Below are positions 6,071 through 12,605 of a DNA stretch of 15,900 nucleotides, one piece after another. The first letter of the stretch is position 1. Each line of letters starts with the position of its first letter. A model generated the notes under the pieces. The model saw nothing but the letters and a program-made list of their open reading frames with translations. It was not told where the DNA came from and did no database searches. Source of the DNA: Bog-756 sp963977795 (lineage in GTDB: Bacteria; Actinomycetota; Acidimicrobiia; Acidimicrobiales; RAAP-2). The stretch covers positions 1 through 15,900 of the forward strand of contig CAXBRB010000036.1 of the NCBI GenBank assembly GCA_963977795.1, in the 5' to 3' direction. Both the position numbers and the translations under genes were made by a program.

Positions 6071-7327
6071 GTGCCCGAGCAGCCCGCCACCGCGCTCCAC
6101 ACCCTCGGCCAGGCGGCCCGGACGGCGGCCCGCCGGCTGGCCCGCTCGTCGTCGGCCGACCGTGACACCGCCCTCACGGCGGCGGCCGACCTGCTCGTCG
6201 AGCGCACGGACGCCGTCCTCGAGGCCAACGCCGCCGACCTGTCCCGGGCCGAGGCCGACGGGGCCGATGCCACCTCCCTCGACCGCCTCCGCCTGGACGC
6301 CGGCCGCCTGGCCGGGATGGCCCAGGGCCTGCGAGACGTGGCCGCCCTGCCCGACCCGGTCGGCGAGATCGTGGCCGGGTGGGTCCGCCCCAACGGGCTC
6401 CGGGTCAGCCAGGTGCGGGTCCCCCTGGGGGTGGTGGGCATCATCTACGAGAACCGCCCCAACGTCACCAGCGACGCCGCCGGCCTGTGCCTCAAGTCGG
6501 GCAACGCCGTGCTGCTGCGGGGCTCGTCGTCGGCCATCGCCTCGAACATTGTGGTGGCCGGGGCCCTCCGTGACGGTCTGGAGGCCGCCGGGCTGCCCGC
6601 CGGTGCGGTGGGCCTGGTGGAGGACACCAGCCGGGAGTCCGCCGTGGCCTTCATGCAGCTGGACGGGGTCATCGACTGCCTCATCCCCCGGGGCGGCCCG
6701 TCCCTGATCGCCTCGATCAAGGAGCACGCCACCGTCCCCTACGTGATCGACGGCGAGGGGAACTGCCACGTCTACGTCGACGCCGCCGCCGACCTGGACA
6801 TGGCGGTGTCCATCGTGGTCAACGCCAAGACCCAGCGTCCCGGCGTGTGCAACGCCGCCGAGTCCCTCCTGGTCCACCGGGCGATGGCAGCCGACCTGCT
6901 GCCCCGGCTGGCCGCCGCCATGCCCGAGGTGGCGCTGGCCGCCGACGAGGCGGCCCGGGCCCACCTGCCGGCAGCCAGAGCGGCCACCGAGGCCGACTTC
7001 GGGGGCGAGTACCTCGGCCTGGCCATGAGCGTGGCCGTGGTCGACGACCTCGACGGGGCCATCGACCACATCGCCCGCTACGGCTCGGGCCACTCGGAGG
7101 CCATCGTGACCGGCGACCTGGCCGCCGCCGCCCGCTTCACCACCGAGGTCGACGCGGCGGCCGTCCTGGTGAACGCCTCCACCCGCTTCATCGACGGGGG
7201 TGAGCTGGGCCTCGGTGCGGAGATCGGCATCTCCACTCAGAAGCTCCACGCCCGGGGCCCCATGGGCCTCCGCGAGCTCACGTCGGTCCGCTTCGTCGTC
7301 ATGGGAACAGGACAGGTGCGCACATGA
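6071..7327 (+). CDS. proA: Glutamate-5-semialdehyde dehydrogenase (gamma-glutamyl phosphate reductase)
   Basis: ProA reduces gamma-glutamyl phosphate with NADPH to glutamate semialdehyde, the second step of proline synthesis. The 418-residue product is of normal length. It shows VPLGVVGIIYENRPNVT (117-133), the cofactor-binding LKSGNAVLLRGSSSA (141-155), LIPRGGPSLI (204-213) and the catalytic Cys260 in KTQRPGVCNAAESLL; GSGHSEAI and NASTRFIDGGELGLGAEIGI follow near the end. The start at GTG 6071 is placed by the family N-terminus and by the TACGCT element six bases before it. The stop overlaps the ATG of the MoxR-type gene (ATGA), so a core biosynthetic gene is translationally joined to a four-gene run of which only proA has an obvious role. 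Confidence 0.96.
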   Translation: MPEQPATALHTLGQAARTAARRLARSSSADRDTALTAAADLLVERTDAVLEANAADLSRAEADGADATSLDRLRLDAGRLAGMAQGLRDVAALPDPVGEIVAGWVRPNGLRVSQVRVPLGVVGIIYENRPNVTSDAAGLCLKSGNAVLLRGSSSAIASNIVVAGALRDGLEAAGLPAGAVGLVEDTSRESAVAFMQLDGVIDCLIPRGGPSLIASIKEHATVPYVIDGEGNCHVYVDAAADLDMAVSIVVNAKTQRPGVCNAAESLLVHRAMAADLLPRLAAAMPEVALAADEAARAHLPAARAATEADFGGEYLGLAMSVAVVDDLDGAIDHIARYGSGHSEAIVTGDLAAAARFTTEVDAAAVLVNASTRFIDGGELGLGAEIGISTQKLHARGPMGLRELTSVRFVVMGTGQVRT

Positions 7328-8277
7328 GCATGCAGGGAGACGGGACCTCGGCCGCGGGGCCGCAGTGGGGGAGCCAGGAGATCACGTCGGGGTTTCCGGA
7401 GGCGGGGCCGCCCCGCTTCGAATCCATCGACGCCGTGCGCACCGGCCTGGCCGGGGTCGACTACCTGGCGGACGAGGGGATCGCCGGGGTCGTCTACCTG
7501 GCCGACCGGCTGGCCAAGCCGGTCCTGGTGGAGGGACCGGCCGGCACCGGCAAGACCGAGCTGGCCAAGTCGGTGGCCCGCCTGACCGGCAGCCGCCTCA
7601 TCCGCCTGCAGTGCTACGAGGGCCTGGACGAGTCCAAGGCCCTCTACGAGTGGAACTACAAGAAGCAGCTGCTGCGGATCCAGGCCGACTCGGGCCAGTC
7701 GTGGAAGGACCTGGAAGAGGACATCTTCGCCGAGGAGTTCCTCCTCACCCGGCCCCTCCTCGAGGCCATCCGCTCACCCGAGCCGGTGGTCCTCCTGGTC
7801 GACGAGGTCGACCGGGTGGAGCTCGAGACCGAGGCGCTGCTGTTGGAGATCCTCTCGGAGTACCAGGTCTCCATCCCCGAGCTCGGTACCGTGCGGGCCG
7901 CCCAGATCCCCATGGTCTTCCTCACGTCCAACAACACCCGCGAGCTGTCCGAGGCCCTCAAGCGGCGCTGCCTCTACCTCCACGTGGACTACCCCGACCT
8001 CGAGCGGGAGCGGGCCATCATCGAGACCCGGGTCCCCGGCATCTCCCAGGCCCTGGCCGACCAGGTGGCCCGCATCGTCCGGGCCATCCGCTCGCTCGAC
8101 CTGAAGAAGGCCCCGTCGGTCTCGGAGACGCTGGACTGGGCCCGCACCCTGGTGGTGCTGGGCGTGGGCAGCATCGACGCCGAGCAGGCCCGCGAGACCC
8201 TGCACATCCTGCTGAAGTACCGGACCGACATCGACCGGGCGGCCAAGGAGCTGGCCGGCCTCGACACCACGGCCTGA
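7324..8277 (+). CDS. MoxR-type AAA+ ATPase
   Basis: The 317-residue protein is an AAA+ ATPase of the MoxR group, close in type to CoxD/CbbQ-like members. Walker A is GPAGTGKT (71-78), Walker B is VVLLVDEVDR (155-164), sensor 1 is TSNN (201-204) and an arginine-finger candidate lies in ALKRRC (211-216). The segment LQCYEGLDESKALYEWNYKKQ after Walker A is typical of the subgroup that pairs with CoxE-like VWA proteins. Family members act as chaperones that remodel proteins or insert metal centres. Here the partner gene follows after 13 bases. The ATG at 7324 overlaps the proA stop; a second ATG at 7330 is also possible. No cox, nor, rubisco or methanol dehydrogenase gene is nearby, so the client is unknown. 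Confidence 0.93.
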   Translation: MSMQGDGTSAAGPQWGSQEITSGFPEAGPPRFESIDAVRTGLAGVDYLADEGIAGVVYLADRLAKPVLVEGPAGTGKTELAKSVARLTGSRLIRLQCYEGLDESKALYEWNYKKQLLRIQADSGQSWKDLEEDIFAEEFLLTRPLLEAIRSPEPVVLLVDEVDRVELETEALLLEILSEYQVSIPELGTVRAAQIPMVFLTSNNTRELSEALKRRCLYLHVDYPDLERERAIIETRVPGISQALADQVARIVRAIRSLDLKKAPSVSETLDWARTLVVLGVGSIDAEQARETLHILLKYRTDIDRAAKELAGLDTTA

Positions 8278-8290
8278 GGCCGGCCCTCCC

Positions 8291-9799
8291 GTGCTCGACG
8301 TCCTGACCGGCTTCGTCGGCGAGCTCCGGGCCGCCGGGATCCCGGTGTCGCTCAGCGAGCACCTGGACGCCGCCGAGACCCTGCGCCACATCCCGCTGGA
8401 GGACCGCCAGGCCCTCAAGCACACCCTGGGCGCCGTGCTGGTCAAGTCCTCCACCCACTGGCCGGCCTATGAGACGGCCTTCGAGATCTACTTCGCCCTG
8501 CGCGGCCCGGACCACCGGATCGACGACACCGACGACACCTCCGGCACCGACGAGGAGGACGGCGGGAGCGGCCAGGACGCCGGGGAGGGGGAGGGGGCGT
8601 CGCAGCCGGGCCGGGGCAACCAGCGGGGCAAGGGCCAGGGCGGGAGCGGGGGCGGCGAGGGCATGTCCGCCGAGGAGCTGGCCCAGATGCTGCTCTCGGC
8701 CCTCCGGAACCCGTCGGCATCCATGCTCACCGCCGTGGCCCGCCAGGCGGTCTCCCGCTACGCCGGCATGGAGGCCGGCCGGCCCGTCGGGGGCACCTAC
8801 TACCTCTACCGGACGCTGCGGAACCTCGACCTCGATGCCGTGATGGACCGCCTGGTGGCCGAGGCCCGAGCGGACGCCGATGCTGCCGGAGGCGATCCCG
8901 GCCACCCCGAGGTGTCCCTCACCCCGCTCGAGGAGCGGTTGCTGCGCGACGAGTACCAGCACCGCATCGCCGACCTCAAGGCCGAGATCGAGGCCGAGAT
9001 CCGCCGCCGCCTGGTCGAGGACCGGGGAGCCGAGGCGCTGGCCCGCTCCATCCGCAAGCCCCTGCCCGAGGACATCGACGTGATGCACGCCAACCGTGAG
9101 GAGCTGGTGGCCCTGCGCCGCTCGCTCGCCCCGCTGTCGCGCAAGCTGGCCGTGCGCCTGGCCCGCAAGCGCCGCCACGGCCGCCGGGGGCCGCTCGACT
9201 TCCGGGCCACCGTGCGCAGCTCGCTGGCCACCGGCGGGGTGCCCGCCGACCCCCGGTTCCGCTACCCCCGCCCGGCCAAGCCCGAGATCGTGGTGATCGC
9301 CGACATCTCGGGCTCGGTGGCCTCCTTCGCCCGCTTCACCCTCCACCTGGTCCACGCCATCTCCAGCCAGTTCTCCAAGGTGCGCAGCTTCGTCTTCATC
9401 GACGGCATCGACGAGGTGACGCGGTTCTTCGAGGGGGTGGAAGACCCCGCCGAGGCCGTCCACCGCATCAACACCGAGGCCGATGTGGTCTGGGTGGACG
9501 GCCACTCCGACTACGGCCATGCCCTGACGGTCTTCTGGGAGCGCTGGGGCGAGGAGCTCACCCCGCGCACCAGCGTGCTCCTCCTCGGCGACGCCCGGAA
9601 CAACTACCACGCCTCCCACTCGTGGGTCCTCGAGGAGATGCGCACCCGGGTGCGCCACATCTACTGGCTCAACCCCGAGCCGAGGAGCTACTGGAACTCG
9701 GGCGACTCCATCGTGGGGGAGTACGCCACCTGGTGCGACGAGGTGGTCGAGTGCCGGACGCTGCGTCAGCTCGAGCAGTTCGTCGGGGAGCTGGCGTGA
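8291..9799 (+). CDS. CoxE-like von Willebrand factor A domain protein
   Basis: The 502-residue protein has an N-terminal alpha-helical region (1-73, GFVGELRAAGIPVSLSEHLD), an acidic then glycine-rich linker (about 74-124), a central charged region with many Arg and Lys (KLAVRLARKRRHGRRGPLDF), and a C-terminal VWA domain. The metal-ion-dependent adhesion site shows Asp338-x-Ser340-x-Ser342 (DISGS), a serine in GHSDYGHAL and Asp434 in LLLGDARNN. This is the VWA partner of MoxR ATPases, the CoxE-like family (COG3552 type). No signal peptide or transmembrane segment is visible, so it should be cytoplasmic. The GTG start at 8291 lies 13 bases after the ATPase stop without a clear ribosome site. 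The stop overlaps the next start by four bases. Client and substrate are unknown. Confidence 0.92.
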   Translation: MLDVLTGFVGELRAAGIPVSLSEHLDAAETLRHIPLEDRQALKHTLGAVLVKSSTHWPAYETAFEIYFALRGPDHRIDDTDDTSGTDEEDGGSGQDAGEGEGASQPGRGNQRGKGQGGSGGGEGMSAEELAQMLLSALRNPSASMLTAVARQAVSRYAGMEAGRPVGGTYYLYRTLRNLDLDAVMDRLVAEARADADAAGGDPGHPEVSLTPLEERLLRDEYQHRIADLKAEIEAEIRRRLVEDRGAEALARSIRKPLPEDIDVMHANREELVALRRSLAPLSRKLAVRLARKRRHGRRGPLDFRATVRSSLATGGVPADPRFRYPRPAKPEIVVIADISGSVASFARFTLHLVHAISSQFSKVRSFVFIDGIDEVTRFFEGVEDPAEAVHRINTEADVVWVDGHSDYGHALTVFWERWGEELTPRTSVLLLGDARNNYHASHSWVLEEMRTRVRHIYWLNPEPRSYWNSGDSIVGEYATWCDEVVECRTLRQLEQFVGELA

Positions 9800-10686
9800 C
9801 CGCGGGACGTGACGATGCCGGCCAGGCCGGACGTGACGATGCCGGCCAGGCCGGACGGGGCTTCGACGTCCTCACCGGGGCGGGGACCGGAGCGCCGGAG
9901 GGACCGAGCCCGGCGCCGCCGGCGGGCATCCGCACCCTCGGCCCGCTGGCCGCCGATGCCACCCGGATCGTCCTGGTCCGCCACGGTGAGGCCGTCTGCA
10001 ACGTGTCGGGCATCTGCGGCGGTCCGGTGGGGTGCGAGGGCCTGACCGACCGGGGCCGGGCCCAGGTCACCGTCCTGCGGGACCGGCTGGCCGAGACCGG
10101 GGAGCTGGCCGACTGCGACGTCCTGTACGCATCGGTCCTGCCCCGGGCCATCGAGACGGCGGCCCTCCTGGCCCCGGCGCTGGCCCCGGCCGACGGGACG
10201 CCGCCCCGGGCCGTCGAGGAGTGCGGCTTCTGCGAGCTCCATCCTGGGGAGGCGGACGGCCTGGACTGGGCGTCCTTCGCCGAGCGGTTCGGCAACCCGG
10301 ACTGGGACACCGATCCCGGCCGGGTCATCGCCCCGGGCGGCGAGTCGTGGACCGGCTTCGTCAACCGGGTGGCCGGCGCCCTCGACAGGGTGGCCGAGCG
10401 CCACCGGGGCCAGCTGGTGGTGGTGGCCTGCCACGCCGGCGTGGTGGAGGCCTCCCTGCTGGCCAAGCTCCCCATCGTCGACGGGCTGGCCGGGGCCCGG
10501 CTCCAGCTGCGCACCCAGCACGCCTCGCTGACCACCTGGGAGGTGGACGGGGACCGGTGGAAGCTGATCGGCTACAACGACGGAGCCCACCACCTGGGGA
10601 CCGGCGGGGTGGGTGGCGGGACCGAGCCCGAGGGGCCCTCGGGCCGCTCCTGGATGGCCGTGGGGTCGGGCGAGGCCATCGGCTGA
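9796..10686 (+). CDS. Histidine phosphatase (phosphoglycerate mutase-like)
   Basis: The 296-residue protein carries a histidine phosphatase domain starting near residue 57. The phosphohistidine site is RHGE (Arg62, His63, Gly64, Glu65) and the second His is His213 in VVACHAGVV. A middle Arg and Glu would be in SVLPRAIETAALL and EECGFCELHPG. Members hydrolyse phosphate esters of many kinds; nothing here identifies the substrate. The start is a GTG at 9796 overlapping the VWA stop. Residues 5-20 are two copies of RDDAGQAG encoded by an exact 24-bp tandem repeat, followed by a Gly/Pro-rich leader, so the first ~55 residues are probably disordered. The gene closes the proA-MoxR-VWA run and faces the minus-strand gene behind it. 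Confidence 0.88.
   Translation: MTAGRDDAGQAGRDDAGQAGRGFDVLTGAGTGAPEGPSPAPPAGIRTLGPLAADATRIVLVRHGEAVCNVSGICGGPVGCEGLTDRGRAQVTVLRDRLAETGELADCDVLYASVLPRAIETAALLAPALAPADGTPPRAVEECGFCELHPGEADGLDWASFAERFGNPDWDTDPGRVIAPGGESWTGFVNRVAGALDRVAERHRGQLVVVACHAGVVEASLLAKLPIVDGLAGARLQLRTQHASLTTWEVDGDRWKLIGYNDGAHHLGTGGVGGGTEPEGPSGRSWMAVGSGEAIG
9805..9852 (+). repeat. 24-bp perfect tandem repeat, two copies
   Basis: Bases 9805-9828 and 9829-9852 are identical, and the first five bases of a third copy follow. The repeat is in frame with the histidine phosphatase and encodes RDDAGQAG twice. The unit length (eight codons) keeps the frame when the copy number changes, so it is a possible site of strain-level length variation. 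Confidence 0.9.
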
Positions 10687-10703
10687 GCGCCGACGGGCCG
10701 TGC

Positions 10704-10718
10704 CCCGGGCCACCCGGG
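10704..10718. terminator. Candidate hairpin between convergent genes
   Basis: CCCGGG at 10704-10709 and CCCGGG at 10713-10718 can form a six-pair stem with a three-base loop in the 43-bp gap between the histidine phosphatase and the repeat protein, which converge here. A two-way terminator is expected at such a place, but there is no T run on either strand. Function is inferred mainly from position. Confidence 0.3.
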
Positions 10719-10729
10719 ACCACGACGGC

Positions 10730-11380
10730 TCAGCAGGCGTAGTCCTTGTCGAAGGTGACGGGGCCGATGGGAGTGGACACCGGCCCCACGTCGTACTGGA
10801 CCACCTCGACCGGCCCGGTGGGCAGGTGGGCGTAGGGGAAGCGGCTCCGCACGCTGGTGCAGGTGGTGGTGGGCGCCACCCCCCAGCTGGCCGCCCAATA
10901 GGGGACGGGCGGCGCATAGGTGCCCACGATGGAGTTCCAGAGGCCGGGGCTGGCGTAGATGCCGACGCTGTTGAGGCCCTGGGCCCGCAGGCCCTCGAGG
11001 GCGCCCTCCACCACCGAGGCGTTGGCGGCCAGGTCGGTCCCGGACCAGCCGGCGCCGTCCACCTCGACGTCCACCCACCAGGCCACCTGGGTGTTGACGT
11101 GGGCGGCCCGGGCCTTGGTGAAGGCGTCCACGGCGGCGTTGAAGCCGTAGTTGCACCCCGCCGGGGAGGCCTGGGCGGCGCAGGCAGGGTCACCGGAGGC
11201 CGTGGCGGTGCCGTTGGTCAGATACAGGTAGAGGTTGAGGCCGCCCCCGGCCCAGGCCGCCTCGGCGGCCAGGCAGGGGTTGACCGCCCCGAAGGACCGG
11301 CCGACCACCTCGACGATGCCGATGGTGTGGGGGGAAGGCGGGAATTGGGGGCACTGGTAGTTGGAGATGTCGTAGCCGTA
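10730..11380 (-). other. GH25-like catalytic domain region
   Basis: This is the C-terminal part of the repeat protein, from YGYDISNYQC to the final DKDYAC. The Asp near the first strand, the DVE pair, the W-containing WAASWG strand and the late VQYD motif follow the order found in GH25 muramidases. Similarity is judged from motifs only; a DUF1906 (glycoside hydrolase-like) assignment is equally possible, and activity is not certain. Confidence 0.6.
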
Positions 11381-12451
11381 GCTGCCCGACGGGTAGGGGC
11401 CGCCGGTGACCGCCCCGGTGCCCGTGGCCTGGGCCATGCCCACCACCGGCCGGTTGATGACCTGGGGGGTCGATCCCCAGTACTGGGCGTCGCCGAAGGG
11501 GGTGACGGCCCCGTTGGAGTTGGCGAACCAGTAGCCGCCCCCGCCGGCCGTCGAGGCCATGGTGACGATCGGATGGGCCTGGGGCACCCCGCCCAGGGAG
11601 CCGTAGAAGACGGCATCGCCGTAGGAGAAGACCCCGCCGTCCGAGGCGACCAGCCGGTAGCCGTGGCCGGTGCGGGTGGCGGTCATGGCCACGATGGGCT
11701 TGACCAGGTGGATGGCTCCGGCGGAGCCGTAGAAGGCGGCGTCACCGTAGGAGAAGATGCCGCCGTCGGAGGCCACGAGCCAGTAGCCGTGACCGGTCGG
11801 CGTGGGGGCCATGCCCACCACCGGCCGGTTGAGGCGGAGCGCTCCGGTGGAGCCGTAGAAGGTGGCGTCGCCGAAGGTGAAGATCCCCCCGTCCGAGGCG
11901 ACCAGCCAGTAGCCCCGGCCTGACGGGGTGGCGGCCATGCCCACCACGGGCTGGTTGAGGCGGAGCGCCCCGGTCGAGCCGTGAAAGGTGGCGTCGCCGA
12001 AGGTGAAGATCCCCCCGTCCGAGGCCACGAGCCGGTAGCCGGCGCTGTCGGTGGGCGAGGTGGCGGCCATGCCCACCACCGGCCGGTTGAGGCGGATCGC
12101 TCCGGTGGAGCCGTAGAAGGGGGCGCCTCCGAAGGAGAAGATCCCCCCGTCCGAGGCCACCAGCCAGTAGGCCGAGACGGAGCCGACCGCCGGGGTGACG
12201 TCTGGGGCGACGACCGGGCTGGCGGCTGGGGCGACCGGCGCCGTGGTCGCGGTGGGGGTGACCGTCGTCGGTGTCGTGGCGGACGGAGCCGTCGGCGTCG
12301 GCTGCGCCGGGCTGGATCCGGCCGCACCAGCCTCTGGGGCGCCGACAGCGAGGAGGAGTCCGGCAGCCGAGGCGCACAGCGCCCAGTTGCGGAGGCGGAG
12401 CGCCCTACGGCGGGGAGACACGAGGCGGGAGGTGGGGATGTGGCGGTGCAT
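10730..12451 (-). CDS. Secreted propeller-repeat protein with GH25-like domain
   Basis: From the ATG at 12451 the product has 573 residues. Residues 1-45 are a signal peptide: Arg-rich start, then a hydrophobic core (WALCASAAGLLLAVGA) and a likely AGA cleavage site. Residues 46-93 are a Pro/Thr/Ala linker. Residues 94-346 are six copies of a ~42-residue unit (consensus GYWLVASDGGIFTFGDA), a blade-sized repeat that may form a six-bladed propeller. Residues 358-573 look like a GH25 or DUF1906-type glycoside-hydrolase barrel: YGYDISNYQC (Asp361), WWVDVEVDG (Asp461, Glu463), YASPGLWN, WAASWG and VQYD. Six cysteines in this domain (367, 393, 424, 433, 531, 573) suggest disulfides. It is probably a secreted cell-wall-binding or wall-cutting protein. 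GGAGAG lies six bases before ATG 12451; an earlier in-frame start at 12568 is rejected because it would put 39 residues before the signal peptide. Confidence 0.87.
   Translation of the reverse strand: MHRHIPTSRLVSPRRRALRLRNWALCASAAGLLLAVGAPEAGAAGSSPAQPTPTAPSATTPTTVTPTATTAPVAPAASPVVAPDVTPAVGSVSAYWLVASDGGIFSFGGAPFYGSTGAIRLNRPVVGMAATSPTDSAGYRLVASDGGIFTFGDATFHGSTGALRLNQPVVGMAATPSGRGYWLVASDGGIFTFGDATFYGSTGALRLNRPVVGMAPTPTGHGYWLVASDGGIFSYGDAAFYGSAGAIHLVKPIVAMTATRTGHGYRLVASDGGVFSYGDAVFYGSLGGVPQAHPIVTMASTAGGGGYWFANSNGAVTPFGDAQYWGSTPQVINRPVVGMAQATGTGAVTGGPYPSGSYGYDISNYQCPQFPPSPHTIGIVEVVGRSFGAVNPCLAAEAAWAGGGLNLYLYLTNGTATASGDPACAAQASPAGCNYGFNAAVDAFTKARAAHVNTQVAWWVDVEVDGAGWSGTDLAANASVVEGALEGLRAQGLNSVGIYASPGLWNSIVGTYAPPVPYWAASWGVAPTTTCTSVRSRFPYAHLPTGPVEVVQYDVGPVSTPIGPVTFDKDYAC
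11414..12172 (-). repeat. Six tandem ~126-bp coding repeats
   Basis: Six units of 41-43 codons encode the blade-like repeats. Units 1-3 are nearly identical in DNA as well as in protein (the same stretch encoding SDGGIF recurs near 11885, 12010 and 12140). Units 4 and 5 have drifted, and unit 6, next to the GH25-like domain, is the most divergent (WFANSNGAVTPFGDA). The gradient suggests recent copying at the N-terminal side. Such repeats are prone to copy-number change and to assembly collapse. Confidence 0.88.
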
Positions 12452-12457
12452 GGCTCG

Positions 12458-12463
12458 CTCTCC
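12458..12463 (-). promoter_or_regulatory. Ribosome binding site fixing the repeat-protein start
   Basis: GGAGAG on the minus strand lies six bases before the ATG at 12451. It supports this start over the in-frame upstream one at 12568. Confidence 0.6.
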
Positions 12464-12539
12464 GGCCGGCGGCCGAGGCCGCCGGCATGATCGGCTGCGG
12501 GGTCCGGCCGCCTCGCCCTGCCCGCAGAGGGGTACCGCC

Positions 12540-12568
12540 ATTGTGGAGGGGGCGCCCCGGGTGGTCAA
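12540..12568 (-). promoter_or_regulatory. Candidate sigma-70-type promoter of the repeat-protein gene
   Basis: On the minus strand TTGACC (12568-12563) and CACAAT (12545-12540) are separated by exactly 17 bases. The first matches TTGACA in five of six positions and the second TATAAT in four of six. A transcript would begin near 12533 and carry a leader of about 80 bases with a GGAGAG ribosome site. The spacer holds a 10-bp perfect palindrome (12549-12558), a possible operator. This promoter differs in type from the TANNNT elements at the other genes. Confidence 0.5.
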
Positions 12569-12605
12569 TGACCCCCCCGCTGGACGGCACCCGCGCCTGG
12601 CGGGC

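Noticed and set aside
4811..7249. A long minus-strand open frame opposite obg-proB-proA.
   Set aside because: It lies antisense to ProB and ProA, both with complete catalytic motifs. Its product has skewed composition and no recognisable domain.
7324..9799. A carbon monoxide dehydrogenase maturation operon, suggested by the CoxD/CoxE-like pair.
   Set aside because: No coxM, coxS, coxL, coxF or coxG gene is in the window, and MoxR-VWA pairs occur with many clients. The pair is described only by family.
11414..12172. A CRISPR-like or satellite array, because of the evenly spaced repeats.
   Set aside because: The 126-bp units are continuous coding sequence in one frame, vary at codon positions as protein repeats do, and have no spacers.
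12452..12568. Start of the repeat protein at 12568 instead of 12451.
   Set aside because: It would put 39 residues before a normal signal peptide and would overlap the candidate promoter; GGAGAG is correctly placed for 12451.
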